A DNA stretch of 64,000 nt from Micromonospora_J zhanjiangensis. GTDB taxonomy: Bacteria > Actinomycetota > Actinomycetes > Mycobacteriales > Micromonosporaceae. Below, piece after piece: positions 52,686 to 60,833 of the stretch (within the stretch, counting starts at the first letter, position 1; each line of letters begins with the position of its first letter). The notes beneath the pieces are model-generated. The model did no database searches. It saw nothing but the letters and a program-made list of their open reading frames with translations, and was not told the DNA's origin. A program made the position numbers and the translations under genes. The stretch is from assembly GCF_042650605.1 (NCBI RefSeq), contig NZ_JBHSBN010000001.1, positions 1 through 64,000 on the forward strand, read 5' to 3'.

Positions 52686-53129
52686 CTACCGCAGGAGCAT
52701 CAACACGCCGACGCCGGCGCAGGCCAACAGCACGATCGCCACCACCGCCAGCACGGCGTAGATCACCAGTGTCCCGGTGCGGCCGGAACCGCCGAACGGC
52801 AGCGGGCGGGACAGTCCGTCCATCGCCGTGTCGGCGGCGTCCGCCGTGATCCGCGCCCGCCGCAGGGCGGCCAGCACGACCTCCGGGCCACCCGCCGTCG
52901 CCCGGGCCGCCACCACCCGTTCCGGTGGCGACGGCAACAGGTCCACCTCGGGTACGCCGAGCTCCCGCAACCGGGACTGCTGCGGCGCCAGTCTGGCGCG
53001 TACCCGGGTCAGCTCCTCGTGGGCGGCCTGGACCGCCTCGGCCCGCACGCCCGCGGCGGCGGTCGCGCCCTGCCGCACGGCGTCCAGCCGGCGTGCCGCC
53101 GCCAGGTACGCGTCCCACGGCTCGGTCAT
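52686..53129 (-). CDS. Small tail-anchored protein coupled to the FtsK-like gene
   Basis: This encodes 147 residues. A helical, Ala/Arg/Glu-rich N-terminal half (VRAEAVQAAHEELTRVRARL) has coiled-coil character. A middle region has PPERVVAARATAGGPEVVLA, and a C-terminal membrane helix (TLVIYAVLAVVAIVLLACAG) ends three residues before the stop. The ATG overlaps the stop of the FtsK-like gene (ATGA). It probably anchors or regulates that ATPase. No family recognised. Confidence 0.72.
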   Translation of the reverse strand: MTEPWDAYLAAARRLDAVRQGATAAAGVRAEAVQAAHEELTRVRARLAPQQSRLRELGVPEVDLLPSPPERVVAARATAGGPEVVLAALRRARITADAADTAMDGLSRPLPFGGSGRTGTLVIYAVLAVVAIVLLACAGVGVLMLLR

Positions 53130-55675
53130 CGGAGGGCTCCGACGACGGGCCGGGCGAACGGCACGAACGTCGTCAGCCGATTGGCCACCGGGTCGAGCAG
53201 CACCGCGCGATCCGGCCGCGCAGGCCAGCCGACGGGCTGCTCCAGCAGGCCGGAGAGGTCGCCGACCGGCGCCCGCAGCAGGACGATCCCGCCGACCTCG
53301 GCCCGCCCCGCACCGCCGCCGACGGCGTCGGCGAACCGGTGCGGCTTACGCCACCAGGACAGCAGGTGAGCGCCCTTCGCCGGACCGGCCCGCAGGAAGG
53401 TCCGCAGTTGCTCGGCGGGCAACTCCCCGCCGAGCGCGTCCATGCCGAACGCCACCAGGTAGCCCGGTCGGTCCGGGTCCAGGGCCTTCACCAGGCCCGG
53501 CCCGTCCACCCGGTCCACCTCGTGCCGGCCGGTCAGCTCGGCGACCAGGCGCCCGGCCGCCTCGTCCGCCTCGGCCACCAGGGAGGCGACGACGAACCGC
53601 GCCCGGTCCCGGGAGTGGAACGCGGCGGCTCCCCGGGCCGCGCACCCGATCAGATGGACGCCGAGCGGTCCGGACCCGAGGACGGCCAGGTGCGCCCCCG
53701 GGGACCGGCCGAGCGGCACCCCGGCGGTCGACGGCCGTACGCCCACCACCCGGCCGACCGCGGCGACCGGTTCGGCGGCGTGGCCGGCCAGCGCGGCCAG
53801 GTAGCCGGGGTCCTCGGTCAGGCGGGGCGAGGTGAACCCGGCGTAGACCGGTGGCGGTGTGGCGTCCGCGTCCCGTGCCTCCCACAGCCGGCCACGCAGC
53901 GCCGCCAGTCGGGACGGGTCCGCGTGCGGGTCGGGAAACCGGACCACCCGCTCGTGTCCCCGGGTGGCGCCGCGCGGACCGCCGAGTCCGCCGGCGGTGT
54001 TGACCACCGCGGTGCCGAGCGGCAGCCCCGCCGCCGCGTCGTTGGTCGGCTCCAGGACATCGCCCCCGCCGGGCAGGGCGATCCGCACCGGGAACTGTCC
54101 GAACAGGGCGTCCCGCTGGGCGTACGAGGGCTCGGCGTCGGGCGCCGGCCGACCGGCCAACAGCAGGTGCACGCCGTACGACCGGCCGCGGCGCGCCACC
54201 GAGTCGAGCAGCGCGGTCGTCTCGGCGACGGCCCGGGCGTCGCCGGTCAGCAACTCCTGGAACTCCTCGATCACACACAGGATCCGGGGTGTCGGCGCCT
54301 GCCCCTCGGCGGCGGTCGCCCGACGAATCAGTTCCGCGTCGAGGTCACGCAGCACCGCGTGCACGTACTCGCGGTCGCACTCCATGCCGACCGCGCGCAG
54401 GTGCGGCAGCCACGAACCGGCCTGCTCGGTCGGCACGAACTCCGGGAACGCCGCGCCCTCCCGCAGGTCGAGCAAATGGACGGCGAGATCGGCGGGACGG
54501 TGCCGGAAGCACAACCCGTAGAGCACGTTGATCAGGAAAGCGCTCCGACCGGCCCCGGGCCGGCCACTGACCAGCCAGTGCGGCGTCAACTCGTTGAACC
54601 GCAGGGTCACCGCCCGGTCCCCGTCGTGGCCGACCGTGGTGGTCAGCTGCTCGGTGCCGTCGCCGGCCCAGAGGCCCTCCGCCTCGTCCGGCAGCAGATC
54701 GTCCAGGGACGGCCGGGAGTCCACCTCGAACCGGGCGCTCAGCTCACCGCACACCCGCTCCACCAGCGCCGCGGGCGGGTCCGCGTCGACGAAGACCGGC
54801 GAGTTGAGTCCGGTCGACGGCAGGTGCGACGCGGGGTTGCCGAACGACGTCCCGGGCGGGTCACCCACCAGCGCGTACGGATTGCGCAGGGTGACCATCG
54901 TCGCCCGCGGCAGGGGCGCCTGGGTGGTCTCGGCGGTCAGCGGCGGGGGCGGCCAACCGGCGACGACCAGGTGCAGCCCGGCCTCCGGGCCGTCCTGCGC
55001 CAGTGCCGCGATGCGGGCCAGGTCGACCCCCTCGGTCAGCTCCGGCATCGAGGCGATCACCACGAGCAGGGTACGGTCACGCCGCCGGTGCCGGGCGGCG
55101 GCGGGCCGGGCCGGCCTGATCCACTGTTCGGCCTCGGCGATCACCGCACGCAGTCCGGTCCGGTCGGTCGCCGGTGGCGGCAGCAACCCGGCACCGGTGA
55201 GGGTGGCGAACGGGGCGAAGACCGTGCCGGTGCCGGCCGCGTCGACCGCGCGGACCAGGAGCGAACCGGCCGGAGCGGCGGCGAGCAGCCGGAGCAGCAG
55301 CGACCGGAGCAGCCCCGTGACCCGCGGATCGCGGGCGTCCGCGTCGACCGTGAGATGACCGCTGCCGAGCAGCGGCACCACCGCCGGGAAGCACGCGCCG
55401 TCGAGCGGCTGCGCCGTTCCGATCCGGACGAACGCCGGCAGGCCCGTACCGCCCAGCGGCAGGTCCGCGGCCGTGCCGTCGAGGACGGTGCCGAGCCATC
55501 CGGGAGCCAGCGCGGCCGCGGCGGTCCGCAGCCGGTCGGCCAGCTCGCGTTGTTCGCGTTGGTCCGCCGAGGCCGGCCGGGTCGACTCCAGCGCCGCCGC
55601 CGCGGCGGCAGCCACCGCCGCGGCCTGCCGGTGCAGGGCGGCAGCCCGCCTGGTATGCGCCTTCACGCCGCTCAC
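53126..55675 (-). CDS. FtsK/SpoIIIE-like ATPase with atypical Walker A
   Basis: This encodes 849 residues. The N-terminal 330 include a helical Ala-rich head and RecA-like strands (TLLVVIASMPELTEGVDLAR). The central FtsK-like motor has H-W-L-V-S-G-R-P-G-A-G-R-S-A-F, in which the Walker A Lys is Arg, and ILCVIEEFQELL at Walker B (Glu in place of Asp). LLDSVARRGRSYGVHLLLAG is a typical FtsK sensor stretch. A second degenerate nucleotide-binding half has H-L-A-V-L-G-S-G-P-L-G. It resembles EccC in overall plan but lacks membrane helices. GTG at 55675 after GGAAGGGCGG. ATP use may be weak or absent. Confidence 0.75.
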   Translation of the reverse strand: MSGVKAHTRRAAALHRQAAAVAAAAAAALESTRPASADQREQRELADRLRTAAAALAPGWLGTVLDGTAADLPLGGTGLPAFVRIGTAQPLDGACFPAVVPLLGSGHLTVDADARDPRVTGLLRSLLLRLLAAAPAGSLLVRAVDAAGTGTVFAPFATLTGAGLLPPPATDRTGLRAVIAEAEQWIRPARPAAARHRRRDRTLLVVIASMPELTEGVDLARIAALAQDGPEAGLHLVVAGWPPPPLTAETTQAPLPRATMVTLRNPYALVGDPPGTSFGNPASHLPSTGLNSPVFVDADPPAALVERVCGELSARFEVDSRPSLDDLLPDEAEGLWAGDGTEQLTTTVGHDGDRAVTLRFNELTPHWLVSGRPGAGRSAFLINVLYGLCFRHRPADLAVHLLDLREGAAFPEFVPTEQAGSWLPHLRAVGMECDREYVHAVLRDLDAELIRRATAAEGQAPTPRILCVIEEFQELLTGDARAVAETTALLDSVARRGRSYGVHLLLAGRPAPDAEPSYAQRDALFGQFPVRIALPGGGDVLEPTNDAAAGLPLGTAVVNTAGGLGGPRGATRGHERVVRFPDPHADPSRLAALRGRLWEARDADATPPPVYAGFTSPRLTEDPGYLAALAGHAAEPVAAVGRVVGVRPSTAGVPLGRSPGAHLAVLGSGPLGVHLIGCAARGAAAFHSRDRARFVVASLVAEADEAAGRLVAELTGRHEVDRVDGPGLVKALDPDRPGYLVAFGMDALGGELPAEQLRTFLRAGPAKGAHLLSWWRKPHRFADAVGGGAGRAEVGGIVLLRAPVGDLSGLLEQPVGWPARPDRAVLLDPVANRLTTFVPFARPVVGALR

Positions 55676-55877
55676 TGGTTCCGCCCTTCCGGGAACGGGA
55701 TCCGCCGCGCGAACCTCGTCCTGATCAGAAACCGTATCCCAGGGCGGACCGAGTTTCCGGGAAGCGGACCCCGGTCCGCGGTGGACTATCTGTCGCCAGG
55801 TGCACATCGTCACGGCGTGCTCTCTTTCGGTCACCAAACCGTGATCTTCGGCTATTGGGTGTGATGCACCGGGCGGA

Positions 55878-55883
55878 TAGCCT
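55878..55883 (+). promoter_or_regulatory. -10 box TAGCCT for the 214-aa membrane protein (leaderless)
   Basis: TAGCCT ends 6 nt before the GTG at 55890. Confidence 0.5.
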
Positions 55884-55889
55884 CAGGGG

Positions 55890-56534
55890 GTGGAATCAGT
55901 GCAGCCGCCCGCCGGTTCCCAGACCTCCCACGTACCGGCGCAACGCACCCCACCGGTCGAGACGCCCGGCGCCGAGCCGGTGGGTGGTCCGACCCCGATG
56001 CCCGTACCCGGTATCGAGCCGATCGCGACCCCCGCCGGGCCGGCCGGTCCCGCTCCGGCACTGCCGGCCGCGCCGCGCCGCAACCGTCGCCGGATCGTCC
56101 TGGCCGTCCTCGGCGGCCTGCTCGCGCTGGCGGTGATGGGCGCGGGCACCCTCTTCTACCTGTACGATCGGGCGACCGCTCCCGACCGCAGCGCGCCCGA
56201 CGTGACGGTGGACAACTACCTACGGGCGTACCTGGTCGACCGCAACGACGCCCTGGCCGACCAGTTCGTCTGTGAGGGTTCAACAGATCTCGCGGCTCTG
56301 CGGGCGCTGCGCGCCGAGGCCGAACGCCGGGAAGCGCAGTTCAACGTGTCCGTGCGCGTTTCCTGGGGGCCACTGCAACGGTCGAAGACCGCAACTGGTG
56401 AGACGGTTCGGGTGACCTTGACGATCAGGAGCTTCGCCGACGGACAGGACAGGGCCGGACGACGCGAGGACTGGGCGTTCGACCTGGCCGAGGACGACGG
56501 CTGGCGAGTCTGTTCCGCCCGCAAGGAAGGATGA
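55890..56534 (+). CDS. Single-TM protein with Pro-rich head and NTF2-like exported domain
   Basis: This encodes 214 residues. A Pro/Thr/Gly-rich cytoplasmic head (about 65 residues) precedes RRNRRRIVLAVLGGLLALAV, a membrane helix at about 67-92. The exported domain (DVTVDNYLRAYLVDRNDALA, DWAFDLAEDDGWRVCSARKE) has the usual pattern of NTF2-like lipoprotein or membrane domains in actinobacteria, with a Cys pair (Q-F-V-C, W-R-V-C). Function unknown. GTG start by the -10 box 6 nt upstream. It converges with the T4SS-like operon. Confidence 0.72.
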   Translation: MESVQPPAGSQTSHVPAQRTPPVETPGAEPVGGPTPMPVPGIEPIATPAGPAGPAPALPAAPRRNRRRIVLAVLGGLLALAVMGAGTLFYLYDRATAPDRSAPDVTVDNYLRAYLVDRNDALADQFVCEGSTDLAALRALRAEAERREAQFNVSVRVSWGPLQRSKTATGETVRVTLTIRSFADGQDRAGRREDWAFDLAEDDGWRVCSARKEG

Positions 56535-56594
56535 TTTGCCACGGGCGGCGCTTCGGTCCCGGTGCGCGCTGAGCCCTCTGACGGACAGCGGCGC

Positions 56595-57206
56595 TCACTC
56601 GATCCAGAGCAGGTGGACCGGGACCTCCTGGGTCTTGGGTGTCTGCCCGCTCCACGCCCAGCGGTACCACTCGACCTCGGTGGTCACCCGCACGCAGATG
56701 TCGCCGTCGACGCTGGTGTGCACCTCGGTCACCGCGCGTAGGTCGCGCCGCTCGACCGCGTCGACCACCTGCACCACCCGTCGGCCGGCAACGGCGTCGG
56801 TCTCGCCGACCGGAACCGGTCGGCGGCGTGCCGGTCCGTCCAGCGAGACCAGCCGGGACAGTACGTCGGTGCGGCCGACCACGCGCGGCTCCGGTTCGCG
56901 TTCGCCCAGGGTTTCCACCCACACCCGCTCGGCCGGCACCAGCGGTGCGAAGACCTCGGTCTGCTCCGCCTCGGCCCGGTACCACTCGTGCTCCGGAATC
57001 ACCGGAATGTAGGTGCGGCTGCCCTGCACCACCCGGTCGTCGGCCCGCAGGTCGGCCCGCCAGCCCAGGCCGGGCAGGCCGACCAGCACCCGTCGGCCAC
57101 GCAACTCGGCGTCGTCCGTCGCCGGAACGGGCACTATCGGGCGCGGCGGCAGCGGTGCCCAGTCGGGTTCACCGGCGAACGGGTCGGGCAGCGGTTCTCG
57201 GGTCAT
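56595..57206 (-). CDS. Unknown soluble protein at the end of the T4SS-like operon
   Basis: This encodes 203 residues without signal peptide or membrane helix. A Pro-rich N-terminus is followed by two similar segments ending in an E-W-Y-R motif (IPEHEWYRAEAEQTEVFAPL and TTEVEWYRWAWSGQTPKTQE), suggesting an internal repeat of a beta-rich unit. It follows the M23 gene by 16 nt in the same direction, so it is likely the last gene of that operon. No family recognised. Confidence 0.68.
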   Translation of the reverse strand: MTREPLPDPFAGEPDWAPLPPRPIVPVPATDDAELRGRRVLVGLPGLGWRADLRADDRVVQGSRTYIPVIPEHEWYRAEAEQTEVFAPLVPAERVWVETLGEREPEPRVVGRTDVLSRLVSLDGPARRRPVPVGETDAVAGRRVVQVVDAVERRDLRAVTEVHTSVDGDICVRVTTEVEWYRWAWSGQTPKTQEVPVHLLWIE

Positions 57207-57222
57207 CGCGGATCGGGCCGCC

Positions 57223-58371
57223 TCACGCCTTACCGCCGAGGGGGATTCCGCGTTCGCTCATGAACGGCGCCGGGTTGATCGCCCCCGCCGAGCCGCGGTT
57301 GCCGTTGACGTGCACCTCGAAGTGCAGGTGCGGGCCGGAGGAGTCGCCACTGGTGCCCACCTGACCGATCACCTGCCCCGCCTGCACGAGATCACCCACC
57401 TTGACCACCGGTCGGCGGACCATGTGGCAGTACCGGGTGATGATGTTGCCGGCGTGCAGGATGTCGACGAACCAGCCGCAGCCACCCTTGCCCGGATACC
57501 CGTCGACGTCGCAGCTGTACGACCCGTCCCCCGCGGGGTCGCACCGGGCGACCAGTACCCGCCCGTTGGCGGCGGCGTGGATGTCGGTTCCCCGCGCGGC
57601 GGCCAGGTCCACGCCGTTGTGGCCGGGCCGCTCCGAGGTCCGGAATCCGGAGACGATGTTCGCCCGGACGGGCCGCGTGTACCCGGACGCCGTGATGTCG
57701 CCGGCCGCCGCGCAGCGCAGTTGGTTCCCCACGTTGACGGCCCGGGCGGCGCCGTTGGTCAGGAGGTTCACGATCCGGGTGGCGATCGGTTCGTGTTTGG
57801 CGTAGGCGTCCGGAAAGGCGCTGATCTGTACCCGCTGCGCCGCGTCGGTCAACGGACGGGTCTGCCAGCCCGTCACCTTGAGCAGCTTCTCGTAGAACTT
57901 GCGGGCCGTGTAGGCGGGGTCCCGCAGTTGCTCCGGTTTACCCCAGCCCATGCTGGGGCGCTGCTGGAACAGGCCGATCGAGTCGTGGTCGTTGCGACTG
58001 CCCAGGTTGCCGAGGTTGGTCAGGTTCGACTCCTGCATGGCGGTGGCGACGGCGATGATCCAGCCACGCGGCGGCACCGACATCTGCTTACCGACGTTGA
58101 TGATGATCGCCGCATTGCGGATCTTGTCCGGGCCGTAGGAGTCAACGGATGGCAGCTTGCCGTTGGCGTCGACCACCCCGCCCTGGCCACAGGCGTCGGC
58201 GGCCAGCCGGTCGACGGCCGGATCGTCCCCGTCGCCGGCAAAGCCCGACAGCACGACCAGGGTTCCGCCGCCGCAGCACAGCAGCAGGAATGTTCCCAGC
58301 AGCCCGATGAGGACGGCCAGCCGGCGCCGCGGCCGGCGCCGATCGGTCGGTGTGGCAGCCAGATCACTCAT
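57223..58371 (-). CDS. Bifunctional lysozyme-like/M23 peptidoglycan hydrolase
   Basis: This encodes 382 residues. A membrane anchor (RLAVLIGLLGTFLLLCCGGG) is followed by a lysozyme-like fold with catalytic Glu in A-M-Q-E-S-N-L and HDSIGLFQQRPSMGWG (about residues 95-210). The C-terminal M23 (LytM) domain has zinc ligands in GHNGVDLAAARG and G-P-H-L-H-F-E-V. Two-headed hydrolases of this type open the wall for type IV secretion and conjugation machines in Gram-positives. ATGA overlap with the VirB8-like gene supports that role. Confidence 0.85.
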   Translation of the reverse strand: MSDLAATPTDRRRPRRRLAVLIGLLGTFLLLCCGGGTLVVLSGFAGDGDDPAVDRLAADACGQGGVVDANGKLPSVDSYGPDKIRNAAIIINVGKQMSVPPRGWIIAVATAMQESNLTNLGNLGSRNDHDSIGLFQQRPSMGWGKPEQLRDPAYTARKFYEKLLKVTGWQTRPLTDAAQRVQISAFPDAYAKHEPIATRIVNLLTNGAARAVNVGNQLRCAAAGDITASGYTRPVRANIVSGFRTSERPGHNGVDLAAARGTDIHAAANGRVLVARCDPAGDGSYSCDVDGYPGKGGCGWFVDILHAGNIITRYCHMVRRPVVKVGDLVQAGQVIGQVGTSGDSSGPHLHFEVHVNGNRGSAGAINPAPFMSERGIPLGGKA

Positions 58372-58919
58372 GATCGCTCCCAGTCCACGGTGTCGACCAG
58401 CCACCGGCCATCCGGGGCGACGAGTTGCAGTCGGAGCCGTCCGGCGTTCATCGGGACGGTGACCTCGACCAGGGTCGGCGTCCTCGGGTCCACGACCGGC
58501 TCGCCGGTCATCTCGTCGGCCGGTACGCCTGCCGGATCCACGCCGGAGAGCTTCTCGGACAGCGCCTTGGTCGAATGCGGCGCCAGAGCGGCGTGCCACT
58601 GCTCGGCCGGGACCCCCCGGTGCAGCAGCCAGGCGGTGGCGAACGCCTTGGCGACCGTACCGGGTGCCGCCGCGCCGGGGCTGGTACTCGGGGTGGGCGT
58701 TGACTCCGCGTCGATGACGCCGTCGTCGCCGGCCTCGGGATCGACGGTGGCGATCGGCGCGGGCGGCCGGGCCCGGACCACCGGGTCGGTCGGACCGGCG
58801 TACAGTCGGGCGGCGCCGACGATGCCGAGGACGACCACGGCGAGCCCCAGCGCTACCCCGATCCGGGACCGCAGCACCCGGGTGAACAGGAATTCGACCG
58901 CTTTGCGCACCCCGCTCAC
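58368..58919 (-). CDS. VirB8/TcpC-like bitopic membrane protein
   Basis: This encodes 183 residues: a short cytoplasmic N-terminus, one membrane helix (IGVALGLAVVVLGIVGAARL, about 20-40), a Pro/Thr linker, and an NTF2-like exported domain (TVAKAFATAWLLHRGVPAEQ, with strands PTLVEVTVPMNAGRLRLQLV). This is the layout of VirB8 and of TcpC-type conjugation proteins. Sequence identity is too low for certainty, but the position between VirB6/TrbL-like and M23 genes fits. It is coupled to both neighbours by GTGA and ATGA overlaps. Confidence 0.62.
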   Translation of the reverse strand: MSGVRKAVEFLFTRVLRSRIGVALGLAVVVLGIVGAARLYAGPTDPVVRARPPAPIATVDPEAGDDGVIDAESTPTPSTSPGAAAPGTVAKAFATAWLLHRGVPAEQWHAALAPHSTKALSEKLSGVDPAGVPADEMTGEPVVDPRTPTLVEVTVPMNAGRLRLQLVAPDGRWLVDTVDWERS

Positions 58920-60832
58920 CTCGCTTCGGAACGGACCCGTGGCTCAGGTCGCGCGACTGGCTGCTGCTCACCCGCCGAGTCGGGCCGGTAGATCGCGAAG
59001 GACGGCGACTCCTCCGGGATGTCGGACTCCTCCCAGGCGGACGGATGCCTGCGGCGCGGCGCCGCGGGCGCGCGCTGCGCCGGGGCCGAACGCTCCGACT
59101 GCTCGGCGGGAGCCTCCTTTTCCCGGTCCGTGCCGTCCGGCCGGCCGGCCCGCGCGTGGGCCGGGTCCTCCAGCCGCGCCTCCGGCCGGAGGTTGGTCTG
59201 CTCGGCGACCACCTGGGCACGCCGGCCGGGCCGTGCGGCGCTCGGCTCCGCCGCGTCCGACCGGGAGGACTCCCGTACGTCCCGGATGAACCGGATGTGC
59301 CAGGCCCGCGAGTCGTTTCCGGCGTCCTTGCCGCCGAGTTGGGTGATCCGCCGGTAGGGGCGCAGCAACAGCCACCCGACCACGCCGGTGAGCCAGACCA
59401 GCACCACCTGCAACCAGCCGGGCAGTGTCGGGGTGCTCATGATCAGGTCGACGGCGAACAGATAGATCGCGGCCCCGGTGCCGAAGATCGCGATGTTGAA
59501 GATCGCCGCGACCACGGCGTTGCCCAGCCGACGCAGCCCGCCACTGGCCGGCCGGAGCAGGCCCACCGTGCCGAGGATCGGCGCGGCGATCACCGCCCAC
59601 CGGAAGATCAGAAAACCGAGCAGCACGAGCAGCGACGCGACGAGGTCGAACATCGCGAACATCACCGCGGCCAACACGGCGATGAATCCGGACCCGATCC
59701 GGTCCATGTCCCGGGCACCTTGGAGATATTCGTATGCCTCCGGGTCCTCCACCTTGATTAGGTTGGCGACCTTCATCCACTGCGTCTGCTTGGCGGAAAT
59801 GGTCGCGTCACGGGACGTCGGGTTGGCCCGCATCTTTTGGGTTTCTTCCCACGACAAGGACTTGGCATCGTAGAGGGCGAGACCGTACTTCTTGGCGGTC
59901 TCACTGTCGGCGGAGCCAAGCATGCCGCGTAACCAGTTGCGGTAGAGCATGCTCTCGGTCACGGTATTGCTGGCGCGGACGGCGGGCGGCCGGTTGTCGG
60001 TGCAGGCACCAGGCGTCGGGTCGTCACAGGCTCCCGGACCGGTGTCCGACTCTTGAGGTCCGATCGCGTCGTGTACCACGCCGAGCGACGTCGTCAAGGT
60101 GCCATCGGCGATGTTCGCCGACCGGACCGGCCAAGCGGCCAATGCGGTGACCGCGACCATCACGAACAATGCCCAGCCAGCCGTGGTCATCGCATTGCTC
60201 ATGTCCGACTGACGAGAACGCCAGATCAGGTAGAGCCCGACCACGCAGAGGGTGATGATGCCGAAGACACTGAACACCTTCTCGTAGACGGCCTTGGTGG
60301 CCCGTTCCACCAGCGGGTCGGCCCAGCCCCACATCGACTTCGGGTTCCAGGCGCGTTCGCGCAGCGCATTGGACGCGCCGATGACCGCGGTGGCGACCAT
60401 AAACTCGCCGTTGGCGATCGTGGTGGTGACTGCGTAGCCGGGATGGAAAACGCTTGTGAGACAGCCACTGCCTTCCAGGTCGTACGTGGTGTAGCTGTAT
60501 CCGGCGTAGCCGTAGGTACTGTAGAGGCCGCGAGGCGCCGCGCCCTTGCTCAGGTCCGGAGCGGAGGAGAACCATCCGGCGAGCCCTGAGTCCGGAGCAC
60601 TGGGAATCGGCGGCTTCTTGCAATCCACCGTCGCTCCGCCGGTGTCCTTCAGCTTGTCGACGCACGTCCGGAAGTTGGCCTGCCACTCCTTTGTGGTACA
60701 GACATTGGCGGCTGCCTGGGCGGACACCGGGGCTGCCGAGGCCGGCTGGGTGCCACCGAGGAAGGGCCAGGTCAGTGTCGCGACGGCCAGGATCCCGATG
60801 GCGAGAACGAGTGCGGCGACCCGCCTGCCCAT
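58916..60832 (-). CDS. VirB6/TrbL-like polytopic membrane protein
   Basis: This encodes 638 residues. The signal sequence (VAALVLAIGILAVATLTWPF) is followed by an exported Cys-bearing head, then about six helices in two groups (for example FSVFGIITLCVVGLYLIW, FVMVAVTALAAWP, GSGFIAVLAAVMFAMFDLVA, LPGWLQVVLVWLTGVVGWLL). A long charged cytoplasmic tail of about 120 residues ends it. This is the usual layout of TrbL/VirB6-type channel proteins of actinobacterial conjugation-like loci. The ATG at 60832 is 1 nt from the stop of the VirB4-like gene. Confidence 0.75.
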   Translation of the reverse strand: MGRRVAALVLAIGILAVATLTWPFLGGTQPASAAPVSAQAAANVCTTKEWQANFRTCVDKLKDTGGATVDCKKPPIPSAPDSGLAGWFSSAPDLSKGAAPRGLYSTYGYAGYSYTTYDLEGSGCLTSVFHPGYAVTTTIANGEFMVATAVIGASNALRERAWNPKSMWGWADPLVERATKAVYEKVFSVFGIITLCVVGLYLIWRSRQSDMSNAMTTAGWALFVMVAVTALAAWPVRSANIADGTLTTSLGVVHDAIGPQESDTGPGACDDPTPGACTDNRPPAVRASNTVTESMLYRNWLRGMLGSADSETAKKYGLALYDAKSLSWEETQKMRANPTSRDATISAKQTQWMKVANLIKVEDPEAYEYLQGARDMDRIGSGFIAVLAAVMFAMFDLVASLLVLLGFLIFRWAVIAAPILGTVGLLRPASGGLRRLGNAVVAAIFNIAIFGTGAAIYLFAVDLIMSTPTLPGWLQVVLVWLTGVVGWLLLRPYRRITQLGGKDAGNDSRAWHIRFIRDVRESSRSDAAEPSAARPGRRAQVVAEQTNLRPEARLEDPAHARAGRPDGTDREKEAPAEQSERSAPAQRAPAAPRRRHPSAWEESDIPEESPSFAIYRPDSAGEQQPVARPEPRVRSEAR

Positions 60833-60833
60833 G

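Noticed and set aside
52925..55864. 979-codon plus-strand frame opposite the FtsK-like gene
   Set aside because: It is Gly/Arg/Gln-rich shadow sequence with no domain.
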